Source: an uncultured Elusimicrobium sp.
GTDB taxonomy: Bacteria; Elusimicrobiota; Elusimicrobia; Elusimicrobiales; Elusimicrobiaceae
Length of the DNA: 46,501 nucleotides
Direction: 5' to 3'
Assembly: GCA_947305555.1 (NCBI GenBank)
Contig: CAMZDW010000005.1
Span: forward strand, 1-46,501
The notes under the pieces were generated by a model, which saw only the letters and a list, made by a program, of their open reading frames with translations, did no database searches and was not told the origin of the DNA. A program made the translations under genes and the position numbers. Shown here piece after piece: positions 1-8,270 of the stretch; the first letter of the stretch is position 1, and each line of letters opens with the position of its first letter.

Positions 1-1436
1 TCTGCTTGGTTGGCGCAATCCTTTTCTTCTTTCTTCTTCTCAACTTCGTCGACATACCATTCAGCACAATACTTGCTCATACTTTGTGCTTGGTTGGCGT
101 AGGAAGGAAGGTCGCAATTCACAGTTTCAGGAATCTGAATTGTACCGCACTTACCTTGGTAGCTATTCAGTGTAGTCTGCAATTTCCCATACTGGTTTTT
201 CATCTCCTTGCACGTCATCTGAATAGACTCAAAAGCCTCACGATATTTATCTTTGGAGCTATCATATTCCCAAACATCCTTGCACGTCGTAGGGAGTTTC
301 TCCCCAACACTGCGAATCTTGCTTCTCATATTTTTAATTTCTTTGGAGTAATCCTCATTAAAAGCATCGTTCCATGCTGTCTTACACTTTTCATCCAGCT
401 TCAAGTAATCGTCCACGTGTTTTAAATCTCTAATAACGTCTTCCGGGTTGATCCCAATACCGGAAAACCCATTCACCGTAAAAACCGTGCGTGGCAAATT
501 AGCACCGTTAAAACCGGCGGCCGCCAACGTTTTCTTTAATCCCGGTTCACGCGCACGCCGAGCGGCACGACCTGTCAACCAAGCCCAATACAAATCGCGA
601 AAAGCTTTATCCCCGCCTACTTGCCTTAACTTCCCTAAACCGGCCGCCAAACCTCGCCCTTCCAAAAAATTTCTCAAACCATCCATTTGGGCATCTTGCG
701 AAATGGCTTTATTCACCGTGCGCATAAACCAATCACTGCCGGAAGAAGAGCTACCCGCGCTCCCCAACGGGGCATTGGCCACTTTTTTAAGTATTTTGGT
801 GGAATTATATCCATCGCGTTTATCGCGAGGAATGACATTGGAGTCCGCCCCGAAATACACATCCCCTATTTGTGAACCATTAGCATCTGTATTGACAGAA
901 ATTTTATCCGTATTTAATGAGATTCCCTCACTTTTCTCTCGTTCATCCCGGATATCCCGGCCGGAGGAACCTACCACTTGCACCGCACCACGCCCTTGTT
1001 GACGACGCGCGGAATTAGTAGCCTTAATGTTCAACAATCCGCTCTTTCGGCGATTTGCGTTGTTTTGTCCGGCTGCCCTGGCGGCCTCCTCCGCCAATGA
1101 AAAAACGGAGAGTTCGTTCGGGTCCGGGATTTCGCCCTGTAACATTTTATTATGCTCTTTCCAGGAAAACAACGCTTGAAACAGCGAAAAACGCATGGTT
1201 TCCTCAGGGGAGTAACCCATAGCGTATACTAAATTGCGTAATAAAGGGATTCTTCCTACCGGGACGAGTGTTCCACCAGCCAACAAAAAAAGCAAGATCG
1301 CTAACATTAACCACTTTCGTTTGGAACGTAGCGTATCCGGCAAATTCCGCTTGGCCCGCTGTTTTTCCTCCGGTTGTGGAGGGAGCTGGGGCAACGAGGT
1401 TTCTTTTTCTTCCGGTAATGGTTTCAAGTCGGGCAT
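1..1436 (-). CDS. Unknown membrane-anchored protein, C-terminus beyond window edge
   Basis: I do not recognise this gene. It is open from the ATG at 1436 to the left edge without a stop, giving at least 478 residues. The start is supported by AGGGA six bases upstream. The N-terminus is Pro/Glu-rich and charged, followed by one membrane segment at about residues 39-57 (LMLAILLFLLAGGTLVPVG), so the bulk probably lies outside the cytoplasm. The middle is Ser/Gly/Arg-rich and low in complexity. The last ~120 visible residues become Lys/Glu-rich, probably helical, with about eight cysteines at spaced positions (TTCKD, MTCKE, GKCGT, VNCDL, KYCAE, KDCAN), which would suit disulfides. It is the last visible gene of a five-gene run starting at 6102, separated from its neighbour by a GC-rich hairpin. 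The visible part carries no enzyme motif. That the gene is real is fairly sure; its function is unknown. Confidence 0.72.
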   Translation of the reverse strand, partial: MPDLKPLPEEKETSLPQLPPQPEEKQRAKRNLPDTLRSKRKWLMLAILLFLLAGGTLVPVGRIPLLRNLVYAMGYSPEETMRFSLFQALFSWKEHNKMLQGEIPDPNELSVFSLAEEAARAAGQNNANRRKSGLLNIKATNSARRQQGRGAVQVVGSSGRDIRDEREKSEGISLNTDKISVNTDANGSQIGDVYFGADSNVIPRDKRDGYNSTKILKKVANAPLGSAGSSSSGSDWFMRTVNKAISQDAQMDGLRNFLEGRGLAAGLGKLRQVGGDKAFRDLYWAWLTGRAARRAREPGLKKTLAAAGFNGANLPRTVFTVNGFSGIGINPEDVIRDLKHVDDYLKLDEKCKTAWNDAFNEDYSKEIKNMRSKIRSVGEKLPTTCKDVWEYDSSKDKYREAFESIQMTCKEMKNQYGKLQTTLNSYQGKCGTIQIPETVNCDLPSYANQAQSMSKYCAEWYVDEVEKKKEEKDCANQA

Positions 1437-1463
1437 ATATCATCCCTAATTTTTTACAACAGA

Positions 1464-1488
1464 CCCCGGGAAAAGATTTTCCCCGGGG
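1464..1488 (-). terminator. GC-rich hairpin between two module genes
   Basis: A strong inverted repeat (CCCCGGG-AAAA against TTTT-CCCCGGGG) lies 15 bases past the stop of the gene ending at 1503 and 28 bases before the next ATG. There is no uridine run right after the stem in the transcribed direction, so it may be a partial terminator, an mRNA stabiliser or a processing site rather than a full stop. Confidence 0.45.
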
Positions 1489-1502
1489 CCGGAAAATAAA
1501 TC

Positions 1503-3050
1503 TTACTTCTTCTTTGTTGTGGTACTGCTTGTACTGCTTCCGCCACCGCTCACAGCACTCTTGACGGCACTCGTTGCCGCTCCTGCAGCAGCAGCCTTGG
1601 CACCTTTCAGTGCCAGCTTGTTAACTTTGGGCATAATCTTGGCCATCCACTTTCCTAAACCGGATGCCTTATTGAGCATAGCCGAGATTCCTACAAAAGC
1701 CAAAGCGGCAATCGCCAAACCACCCACAATACAAGATATGGTGGACATCGCAGTTCCGGAGAATTCATTTGCAAATTTCGCCGCTTTAACAATAAGCGTA
1801 GTGGCTACGGCCGCCGCAGCGGCAAGAACAGCAAACCCGGCCACAATCATGACAATGCCCCAAGGACCTGGCTTTGCTTTACCGGCAGTAATTAAAGCAT
1901 ATCCAGCAATTGCCCCCGCAACCATAGACGCTAAAGTGATTAGCAACCATTTGCCCAAATCATCGCTTTTCTCTTGGCGCTTATCAGCATCCTCATCTAT
2001 GTTTTCTTTAAAGGCCTGTAATTTTTTGAGGTTATTCGTGGTGGGAGTTTTAAAATCAGCCGAACTGGTTGTTCCCACTTCCACGCCATTCTCAATCGTC
2101 ATACCACCGGAATTGCGGCTAGACCCTAAGAATGCGTACATCCCTTCCATAGCTGATTTGTGAGAATTAGCCGCGGCATCCGCAGAACGTTTGGCAATAT
2201 CCGGCAAATCTCCCTTCCCGGGAGTACGTCTGCCGGCAGAAGATGTACCCTGTCGGCCTCTAGCCATAAAAGTAGAGGGTCCGTTCGCGGAACGGCCTCT
2301 GCCGCCATCCCCTCTCAAAGCAGGCACGGCACTGCTACTGCCGGCCATAAGACCTGTGAAATTATAATTACTACCATTGGAGGACCCACCGTTTCTACCT
2401 CCGGCAGAACGGCTATTTCCCCCCATTGAACCGGCTGCGGCGCCAAAGGCATTTCCGGAAGCACGAGCCATAGATGCCGAAGGCAATTGCCCCCCCGCAC
2501 CTTTTGTTTTCGCCGGTCCACCTGAACCAGATGCTTGCCCAGCAACCGCATCCGTTGTGAGTCTAGCCGCTGAAGAGGCCCGTTCCGAAGCTGCAACCTG
2601 TGGGCTGTAGTCCACACCCGAATCAACGAGTGTCGCTTTATTGCTTCCTAAGCCTAACCCATCGCTCTCACCCGTTGCGGCAGCGGCGCCTAAACGTCCG
2701 CCGGTGAGGCGACCTTCTAACCTGTCTATGTTATCCAACCCAAAATTGTTAGAGGAAGCACTCCTATTTCCCATCCGTTCAAGATCGTCCTGATTAGCAA
2801 TTTGGTGCCGGCTGTCCTGCACGTTAATAGAGGTCAACCCTCTGTGGGAACGTTGCATCCCTTCATAGGTAAACGGGTCAGAAATGGAAGTGACCGAGCG
2901 GACAGCTAACTCTTTCTTGCTCTGATTAATCCCTACGTTATAGAACAAAGTAGTCGCCCCAACCCCAATCGCGGCGGACGTTATTAATACGTTTTGGGCA
3001 TTCATGACTAACTTGCCCGACTTGCTTTTTAAGAAAGATAGCCACTTCAT
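1503..3050 (-). CDS. Unknown Gly/Ser/Ala-rich membrane protein, paralog of the gene at 3350-4963
   Basis: An unrecognised 515-residue protein. A basic N-terminus (KSKSGKLVMNAQN) leads into a membrane segment near residues 20-42, then ~300 residues of Gly/Ser/Ala/Arg-rich low-complexity sequence with RG-type stretches (GDGGRGRSANG, ARGRQGTS). The C-terminal third has three or four hydrophobic, Ala/Gly-rich segments beginning at GKWLLITLASMVAG, then a Lys/Ala-rich tail ending in Ser/Thr and Lys. It matches the protein at 3350-4963 in plan and in short blocks: an SGK motif before the first membrane helix, GLGLGSN against GLGLMSN, NSGGMTIENG against ISGGLRIESE, and KFANEFSG against SFANKYGG. AGGAGAA precedes the ATG. 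Its ATG overlaps the stop of the 97-residue gene upstream. Low complexity would hamper homology searches; no function is assigned. Confidence 0.8.
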   Translation of the reverse strand: MKWLSFLKSKSGKLVMNAQNVLITSAAIGVGATTLFYNVGINQSKKELAVRSVTSISDPFTYEGMQRSHRGLTSINVQDSRHQIANQDDLERMGNRSASSNNFGLDNIDRLEGRLTGGRLGAAAATGESDGLGLGSNKATLVDSGVDYSPQVAASERASSAARLTTDAVAGQASGSGGPAKTKGAGGQLPSASMARASGNAFGAAAGSMGGNSRSAGGRNGGSSNGSNYNFTGLMAGSSSAVPALRGDGGRGRSANGPSTFMARGRQGTSSAGRRTPGKGDLPDIAKRSADAAANSHKSAMEGMYAFLGSSRNSGGMTIENGVEVGTTSSADFKTPTTNNLKKLQAFKENIDEDADKRQEKSDDLGKWLLITLASMVAGAIAGYALITAGKAKPGPWGIVMIVAGFAVLAAAAAVATTLIVKAAKFANEFSGTAMSTISCIVGGLAIAALAFVGISAMLNKASGLGKWMAKIMPKVNKLALKGAKAAAAGAATSAVKSAVSGGGSSTSSTTTKKK

Positions 3051-3340
3051 AAGTTATTCTCCTTTTTTCTAAGACTATCTACAGCGTTTGTAGTACTGCG
3101 ATTTAATTTTTCTTCTATCCTTCGTTGGTCAAAAGAAGCAACTCGGCGTGAACGCTCTTCTTGCTGTTTTCGCATTTGTTGTATACGCGCGATCTCTGCT
3201 TCGTCGGCTTTGACTATCGAATGTAAATAAAACGCTCCTGCTACCCAAACTAAAAATAATACAATCAATATTCCCCGAAGAATGAACTCCATCCTTGGAG
3301 TTAAATAGGAAGGCCTTTCTATTTTAAACGGATTTTCCAT
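3047..3340 (-). CDS. Small single-span membrane protein with charged coiled-coil tail
   Basis: A 97-residue protein of unknown family. One membrane helix (about residues 19-42, FILRGILIVLFLVWVAGAFY) follows a short basic cytoplasmic start. The rest is strongly charged (Glu/Arg/Lys/Gln) and likely a helical coiled coil, as in many small scaffold proteins of envelope machines. AGGGGA lies upstream of the ATG. It overlaps the next gene by four bases (ATGA), so the two are almost surely translated together. It sits between the two paralogous Gly-rich membrane proteins, which suggests it is a partner of one or both. Function is inferred only from position. Confidence 0.75.
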   Translation of the reverse strand: MENPFKIERPSYLTPRMEFILRGILIVLFLVWVAGAFYLHSIVKADEAEIARIQQMRKQQEERSRRVASFDQRRIEEKLNRSTTNAVDSLRKKENNL

Positions 3341-3349
3341 AAGTTTCCC

Positions 3350-4963
3350 CTATTGATTTTCTCCGGATTTCACGTTCACATTTTCCAATTCCGGGTTCTC
3401 AATTACAGCATCTTTCGTCATCTCGTTAGCAAACCATGCGCCTCCTAAACCCAGGATCGGTCCGGCCGTTAGGTACAACCACGATTTCATGTTAGCAAGC
3501 ATAGCACTAACCCCGGGAATGAAAGCCGCCCCTACACCGGCACTTAATGTGGCACTAATCGCCATCCCCCACGTAGACACCGGGGCTCCGCCATACTTAT
3601 TTGCGAAGCTTGCACTCTTAGCCAACAACACAATATTTGGAATGAGCGCAATCACAGCAGCTGCAGCCGCTAATCCCCAAGCCACAGCACTGACAAACGG
3701 AATTCCCATACGGCCGATTGTAGCAAAAGCCCCAATCAGCGGAATCATCATAACAGCCAAGGGCACGGCAATCCAGGTCCATTTACGGATGGTATCGTAA
3801 TCTTTTTTGCGTTCTTCCATCTGTTGTGTAGTATCACTATCCGTCGCCCATTTCTGGACACCACGCAACTGAGCGGACGTCTCATTACTAAAATCTTTTG
3901 AACTGTGGTTTTGTCCGGTTACTAAATTTTCTGATTCAATGCGCAAACCACCGGAAATACGGGTATTGGAAATGAACGGAGCCATCCCACTATTGGCGGC
4001 GCGAGTCTTCGTTGCCGCTACTTTGTTTGACATCTTTGCTATGTATGCCAGCTCACCCATTTGTTTAGATTTACTAAGGCTCGGGCCTGCCTGTACACTG
4101 GCGTTGCGGCTCTTGCCCAAACTATCCTCTCCAAACGAGGATTTCGCTCGCAACCGAGCTCCTTCCAACGCGGCACCCATCTGCTCTTGGGCAGAGTTTA
4201 ACACGTTGTTTGCCTGTGCCATCTCCGCGGCAGAGGTAGCGCCTCCTCCTTTGTTGCCACCGTGTGAACCCACCGAAGTAGAATTAAATCCTTTGCTTCC
4301 AGAACCGGCTGTGGCCATTTTAGCTTTCTGTAATTTCCCAAGAGTTGGTTGCTCTTCTTTCCCTTTTTCGCCCCCCTCTCTTTGCCCGGCGCCTGCGCCT
4401 GCCTCGGCATTCGCCGCCTGCTGTTGTACTTGGGACATCAAACCTTGCATATTTCCCATGGTTTTTGCCATGGCAGCCATCGGATCGTCCGCACCGGGTA
4501 ATGCATTCCTTTCATTGGCGACGTTCGACATCAAACCAAGCCCTTCTGTTTCCCCACCCTGGTAGGCTGTTGGCGTATTTCCTGTGGAGCGCGCCACAGA
4601 GTTACGAGTCGATTCTTCGTACTCCTCCATTTCATCACGCACTTGCGCTTGACGGGCAGACTCTCCCAAAAGTCTTATGTTTTTGGGGTCCACTCGCACC
4701 GCCGACTCGCTGACAACTTGGTCTCCCTGCCCGGAAGTATACGAGATCCGTTCGTATTTTCCACTATTGGGATTACCCGCTACATAAACGATTTCGCCCG
4801 GATTATAGGACGAAGGATTATAAGAGGATTCTTCCGCCGGAGAGCTAAGGAAATTCCAAGCTCCTACCCCGGCTACTCCCACTACAGTGGCAATACCCGC
4901 TGCCTGCAAAGCAGACAGGGCCATTTTGCCACTTCGGTTTCTAAGCCAATTTAAAATATTCAT
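3350..4963 (-). CDS. Unknown Gly/Ala-rich multi-spanning membrane protein (tandem paralog)
   Basis: A 537-residue protein. I chose the ATG at 4963 because GGGAGG lies seven bases upstream; an in-frame TTG six codons earlier is less likely. The N-terminus (NRSGKMALSALQ) leads into a membrane helix near residues 17-36, then a Tyr/Asn/Ser stretch, a long Ala/Gly/Gln/Met-rich middle with probable helical parts, and four hydrophobic segments near the C-terminus starting at RKWTWIAVPLAVMM. The tail after the last span is short and acidic. It shares several motifs and the overall plan with the gene at 1503-3050, so the two arose by duplication. No catalytic motif is visible. The multi-spanning end suggests a channel, anchor or membrane platform, but that is speculation. 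Confidence 0.8.
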   Translation of the reverse strand: MNILNWLRNRSGKMALSALQAAGIATVVGVAGVGAWNFLSSPAEESSYNPSSYNPGEIVYVAGNPNSGKYERISYTSGQGDQVVSESAVRVDPKNIRLLGESARQAQVRDEMEEYEESTRNSVARSTGNTPTAYQGGETEGLGLMSNVANERNALPGADDPMAAMAKTMGNMQGLMSQVQQQAANAEAGAGAGQREGGEKGKEEQPTLGKLQKAKMATAGSGSKGFNSTSVGSHGGNKGGGATSAAEMAQANNVLNSAQEQMGAALEGARLRAKSSFGEDSLGKSRNASVQAGPSLSKSKQMGELAYIAKMSNKVAATKTRAANSGMAPFISNTRISGGLRIESENLVTGQNHSSKDFSNETSAQLRGVQKWATDSDTTQQMEERKKDYDTIRKWTWIAVPLAVMMIPLIGAFATIGRMGIPFVSAVAWGLAAAAAVIALIPNIVLLAKSASFANKYGGAPVSTWGMAISATLSAGVGAAFIPGVSAMLANMKSWLYLTAGPILGLGGAWFANEMTKDAVIENPELENVNVKSGENQ

Positions 4964-5016
4964 ATTTGAACCTCCCACCAAATTTGTTCACCTTCTGAAA
5001 AATCTTAATAAGCGAA

Positions 5017-6102
5017 TTAATCTCCCACATCTTTAGCTTTGTCGTCAGACCCACCGCTAGAGGATTTTGCTTTTCCAATATGCCAATCGCCGTTGTTAAG
5101 CCCTCTATCCAAATAGGAAGTAGCAAAATTTACCACTCCATTTATTAACCCCTGCAAAGCACCTTGCCACAATTTATCCCAAAAACTAAGTTGTTCCTCT
5201 TGCTTTTTCTTGTCTTCTTCTGCTTTTTTCGCTTTGTCATTAATGCTACTTTCGGCATCCGTCAAATCCGGCGTTGCCATACTTGGAGAAGAGATTGGAG
5301 CATTCGTATCCAAGGTTAAACCTTTGGTAATGTCCAGTTCGACTCCCTGACCGCCAAAAGCTTCACTCCCCTTTACTTCGCCTCCCATCATTGCCCTTTT
5401 AGCGTTACCGGATTTTCCTTCCTTAAACGCTGCGGCAGCCTTACTGGCTTGTGCAAACTGAGAAAGTGATTTCTTCGCATCATTCGTTTTTAGTTGGGGA
5501 GGAGCAGTAATTTCCTTCCCTTTATCTTGGCTTTTCCATGGGGAGAAGTCTCCTTTTGGTGCTCCCCAAGTACTATTTACACCGCCCCCACTGGCACGCC
5601 CGGCATTGGCGGAACCCAGTTGCTTAATCTCGGTTTTAGTACCACCGCCCTGACGGCCCCTATAATTACGACCACCATAGTTTCGGCCGCCATATCCTTC
5701 AGAAGAATCTCTGGCAGTAACGCGAGATCCGCCCCCAAAAGAAGTCGTCGATTCTTCTTCCTCTTCTTCCTCTTCCTCTTCGGCGTCCTGAGCATCCTGT
5801 GCCTGGCGAGCCGCCTTTTCTTCCGGAGAGTATAAGGCGGAGGCTTGATTGTCTTTCATATCCGGGTATTGGGAAGCTAACAAATAAGCCTCGGATTCAT
5901 CATTCAAAAAAGGCATTTGGGCCAAATCATATTGTTGGGTAGATAAGCCATCAAAAGAAGTATCATCTGCATCCCCCATCATAGAGGAAATTGTTAAAAG
6001 TGCCACAAATAAAACGATTACAATCGCGCCCAAGGTATATGCTTGTTTGCGATCCATCTTTTTGATTTTCTCAACCACATTCCCGGATTTTAATTTAAAC
6101 AT
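5017..6102 (-). CDS. Unknown single-span membrane protein with acidic and RGG-like tracts; first gene of the module
   Basis: A 361-residue protein of unknown family. A basic N-terminus precedes one membrane helix (about residues 23-43, TLGAIVIVLFVALLTISSMM), so the long remainder should be periplasmic by the positive-inside rule. After the helix come a YPDMKD segment, an uninterrupted run of about ten glutamates near residue 112, and a Gly/Arg/Tyr repeat (YGGRNYGGRNYRGR). A Lys/Ala-rich linker follows, then a more ordered C-terminus with an amphipathic stretch (SFWDKLWQGALQGLINGVVNFATSYLDRG). AAGGGG precedes the ATG. It is first behind the consensus promoter at 6192-6220, so it heads the transcription unit of the five unknown genes. 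The sequence suggests an extended, flexible envelope protein rather than an enzyme. Confidence 0.8.
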   Translation of the reverse strand: MFKLKSGNVVEKIKKMDRKQAYTLGAIVIVLFVALLTISSMMGDADDTSFDGLSTQQYDLAQMPFLNDESEAYLLASQYPDMKDNQASALYSPEEKAARQAQDAQDAEEEEEEEEEESTTSFGGGSRVTARDSSEGYGGRNYGGRNYRGRQGGGTKTEIKQLGSANAGRASGGGVNSTWGAPKGDFSPWKSQDKGKEITAPPQLKTNDAKKSLSQFAQASKAAAAFKEGKSGNAKRAMMGGEVKGSEAFGGQGVELDITKGLTLDTNAPISSPSMATPDLTDAESSINDKAKKAEEDKKKQEEQLSFWDKLWQGALQGLINGVVNFATSYLDRGLNNGDWHIGKAKSSSGGSDDKAKDVGD

Positions 6103-6191
6103 AAAAACCCCTTATACGATAAATAAAAACTACTCTTGTTGACCTGGCTTTTCAGCCACTCAAACACAGAGTTCCCAATACTTCTACTTAA

Positions 6192-6220
6192 AGTATAGGT
6201 AGAAAAAAACCTTTTGTCAA
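6192..6220 (-). promoter_or_regulatory. Sigma-70-type promoter for the five-gene unknown module
   Basis: Read on the minus strand, TTGACA (6215-6220) and TATACT (6192-6197) are separated by exactly 17 bases, a near-perfect housekeeping promoter. Transcription would start near 6185, leaving an ~80-base leader before the ATG at 6102. The leader contains a small hairpin, TGGCT-GAAA-AGCCA. This makes the module independent of the Tad genes upstream. Confidence 0.75.
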
Positions 6221-6321
6221 GGGGAATACAGGCAAGAAACACCGGTCCACAGGACCCCGCGTACTCACCGTAAAGAATAAAGAGAGAAAGAAAATGAAAT
6301 AGACGAAAAACGCCCCGAATG

Positions 6322-6873
6322 TTACGACCGTCCTTCCGGACGTTCGTAGGGAGCCGGGCGATCGTTATGACCTACATATTTAATAACTGATATTTCGCCC
6401 CCGGTTTCACATAAGAAATTGTACCCTTTTAAACAAATATTATCGTGTTCACACACCTGGTCTTTGTCGTAATTACACAAAAAACGGATACGGGGAGCCT
6501 TCGTACGCGCGGTGATGGTAATTTGAGTCCAAGTACCGCTTCTATTGACGTCCATTTTTACGCTATCCAAACTTAAAAATTTTTTCATATTCGGGTTATC
6601 AAAACCCAAGTAATTTTCCATTTTCTGTTGGATATCTTTGATCAAAAAACGGCGATCCCAAGTGCGCTGATAGTAATCCGTCTCGTGCGACTGAAGCTGG
6701 AAACGCTGCCCTACATAATAGCCGGCAATTTCCATTTTCTGGCTCAGTACCAGCAAGCCAAAAATTTTAATAATAAATAAAATGAAAATGACAAAAAACG
6801 GGAACAACAACACAAGTTCGGTTGTAGTCTGCCCTCGGCGCGAATGAAAAAGGTGTTTGCTCCAATTAATCAT
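6322..6873 (-). CDS. TadE-like minor pseudopilin
   Basis: A 183-residue protein with the TadE N-terminal signature: a basic leader ending RRGQ, then QTTTELVLLFPFFVIFILFIIKI, with Glu at position +5 after the predicted G|Q cleavage site. In Tad systems TadE-type pseudopilins are matured by the prepilin peptidase and are needed for pilus formation. The rest is a soluble domain with four cysteines near the C-terminus (FLCNYD, QVCEHDNICLK, FLCET). I chose the ATG at 6873 because its first bases overlap the stop of the TadG-like gene (ATGA), implying coupled translation; a GTG 14 codons earlier is less likely. It is the last gene before the intergenic promoter region. Confidence 0.8.
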   Translation of the reverse strand: MINWSKHLFHSRRGQTTTELVLLFPFFVIFILFIIKIFGLLVLSQKMEIAGYYVGQRFQLQSHETDYYQRTWDRRFLIKDIQQKMENYLGFDNPNMKKFLSLDSVKMDVNRSGTWTQITITARTKAPRIRFLCNYDKDQVCEHDNICLKGYNFLCETGGEISVIKYVGHNDRPAPYERPEGRS

Positions 6874-8072
6874 GGTCGTAATACAATATTGTACTTCGGC
6901 AACGGGTTTGGCCACACGCAGTTATTGCCATTGCGTAGGCACGAAACTATGATTTTGTTGCGAACGTACGGTTTATATTTTTGTTCTAAATTAAGATTAA
7001 AACGGTTGCGCGGCAATTTAAATCGTTGCTTTAATAGAACGCCACGTTGTAAAGTACGTAACCGCCCGATGCTGGAGGGATCCAAGTAGGCAAATTGAAA
7101 TAATTTTTCGCCACTTAGAACGTCCCCAGGTACATTTAACGTAACATCAATTTCTCCACCGTGTGAAGATCCCCCACGCCCTTCCTTTCCCCCACTGGAA
7201 AAGAAAACTTGAATTTTCTCTATTTCAAACGGATGAGTAGCGATGGAAAAGAAGGGACGCAGTTTAGCTGCACTTTCCCGGGCACAATCGTTCATTTTAC
7301 AATTGTCCACATTCAAAAAATAGGTTTCCCGGAACATAATGGCATTCTTGGTAAGGTCCTTATACACCATGTCCTGGGATTTATAAATCGAACTGGTATA
7401 AATGTAAGTCTTTAAATAATCCACTAAGACGGTAGTTCCAAAACCTTGATAAGGGAAATGGTAATTTCTCACTAAATGTTTACTAATTAAACGGACAGGG
7501 GTGTTCCCCGGCAATGTTGGATTCTCTTTTTCCCAATCGTCACGAGAAACTATTACCTGCTGCCTGCCATTATCAGCAGTAGCCTCTTCTTGTTCCCGTA
7601 TATCCGTAATCTCTTCACCCATTGCATAAAATGCCTTCCAGTTGACAGACTCCGGCTTGGGGCGATAATTGGCAGTTCGTGCATCTTTATCTCCCTCCAA
7701 CGTAACAAATGCCCCACTCTGGTAAAAAAATTCAAATAAGTTTAAGTTCTCTTTTTCATTTTCATATTTGCCCCCAGCCCGGGGTTCCAGCGTCATACTA
7801 CCGTCTTGCGAGTTTCCATAGTACCGCATGACACGATAGGGCGTTGGGCCATTAATCATAGCCATAACGTTTAAATACGTGGTGAGTGAAGACATCTGAG
7901 TATAGGCTGCATTGTCCAGCGCGAATTGGTGACGCACTTTCGCCATGGAGACTTTGGCCGTTTCCAACAATAAGTAAATAACCAGTATGAAAATAGGCGC
8001 CAGCAAGATCGCCGGTAACAAAATCTGTGCCCGACGTTCCTGTAGTTTACGGGAGCAATAACCTATTCGCAT
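6870..8072 (-). CDS. TadG-like pilus-assembly protein
   Basis: A 400-residue protein with a TadG/TadE-like N-terminus: a basic start followed by RRAQILLPAILLAPIFILVIYLLLETAKVS, one membrane helix at about residues 18-37, then a helical amphipathic region (ALDNAAYTQMSSLTTYLNVMAMI). The remainder is an extracytoplasmic domain without recognisable catalytic residues. Unlike the Flp and TadE proteins here it lacks Glu at +5, so it may not be processed. AAGGGAAAA precedes the ATG. It follows a Flp-like pilin and overlaps the TadE-like gene, giving a Flp-TadG-TadE cassette separated from the main Tad operon by the regulatory genes. Naming it TadG rests on its N-terminus and position; the long C-terminal domain is not one I recognise. 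Confidence 0.68.
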   Translation of the reverse strand: MRIGYCSRKLQERRAQILLPAILLAPIFILVIYLLLETAKVSMAKVRHQFALDNAAYTQMSSLTTYLNVMAMINGPTPYRVMRYYGNSQDGSMTLEPRAGGKYENEKENLNLFEFFYQSGAFVTLEGDKDARTANYRPKPESVNWKAFYAMGEEITDIREQEEATADNGRQQVIVSRDDWEKENPTLPGNTPVRLISKHLVRNYHFPYQGFGTTVLVDYLKTYIYTSSIYKSQDMVYKDLTKNAIMFRETYFLNVDNCKMNDCARESAAKLRPFFSIATHPFEIEKIQVFFSSGGKEGRGGSSHGGEIDVTLNVPGDVLSGEKLFQFAYLDPSSIGRLRTLQRGVLLKQRFKLPRNRFNLNLEQKYKPYVRNKIIVSCLRNGNNCVWPNPLPKYNIVLRP

Positions 8073-8087
8073 ACGAGTTTTCCCTTT

Positions 8088-8270
8088 TTAGGACGTAATT
8101 ACACGACCAATAAATTGAAAAAAGAAACGCACGATATGGGTGTGAAACGCTGTCAAAAAGGCAGAAATCACCAACACGATAGAGGCGAGTAATAAAATAT
8201 ACTCTACCGTAGCTTGACCTTTCTTCTTGGACATAACTCGCCCAAGTGCGTTACAACCCTTTTTCCACAT
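8088..8270 (-). CDS. Flp-like pilin (third copy, downstream cassette)
   Basis: A 60-residue protein with the Flp signature KKKGQATVEYILLLASIVLV. Cleavage at G|Q would leave Glu-Tyr at +5/+6, as in Flp pilins matured by TadV/CpaA-type peptidases. The mature chain is one hydrophobic helix with a short aromatic/basic tail (FHTHIVRFFFQFIGRVITS). The ATG follows directly on the stop of the response-regulator gene; an internal ATG at 8234 would give a more usual short leader and is a reasonable alternative. It lies immediately after the regulatory genes and before the TadG/TadE pair, so it may be a minor pilin or a pilin used under other conditions. Confidence 0.8.
   Translation of the reverse strand: MWKKGCNALGRVMSKKKGQATVEYILLLASIVLVISAFLTAFHTHIVRFFFQFIGRVITS

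Noticed and set aside
448-1002. Plus-strand reading frames at the left edge (6-425, 448-1002)
   Set aside because: They lie opposite the open minus-strand gene that has a good ribosome-binding site, a membrane helix and continuous coding; the plus-strand products look like reverse-strand composition.
1204-1443. Short minus-strand frame 1204-1443
   Set aside because: It overlaps the longer minus-strand gene starting at 1436 in another frame, is only 79 codons and has no domain.
1519-2163. 214-codon plus-strand frame opposite the Gly-rich gene
   Set aside because: Ala/Pro/Leu-rich shadow of the GC-rich, low-complexity minus-strand gene; no ribosome-binding site.
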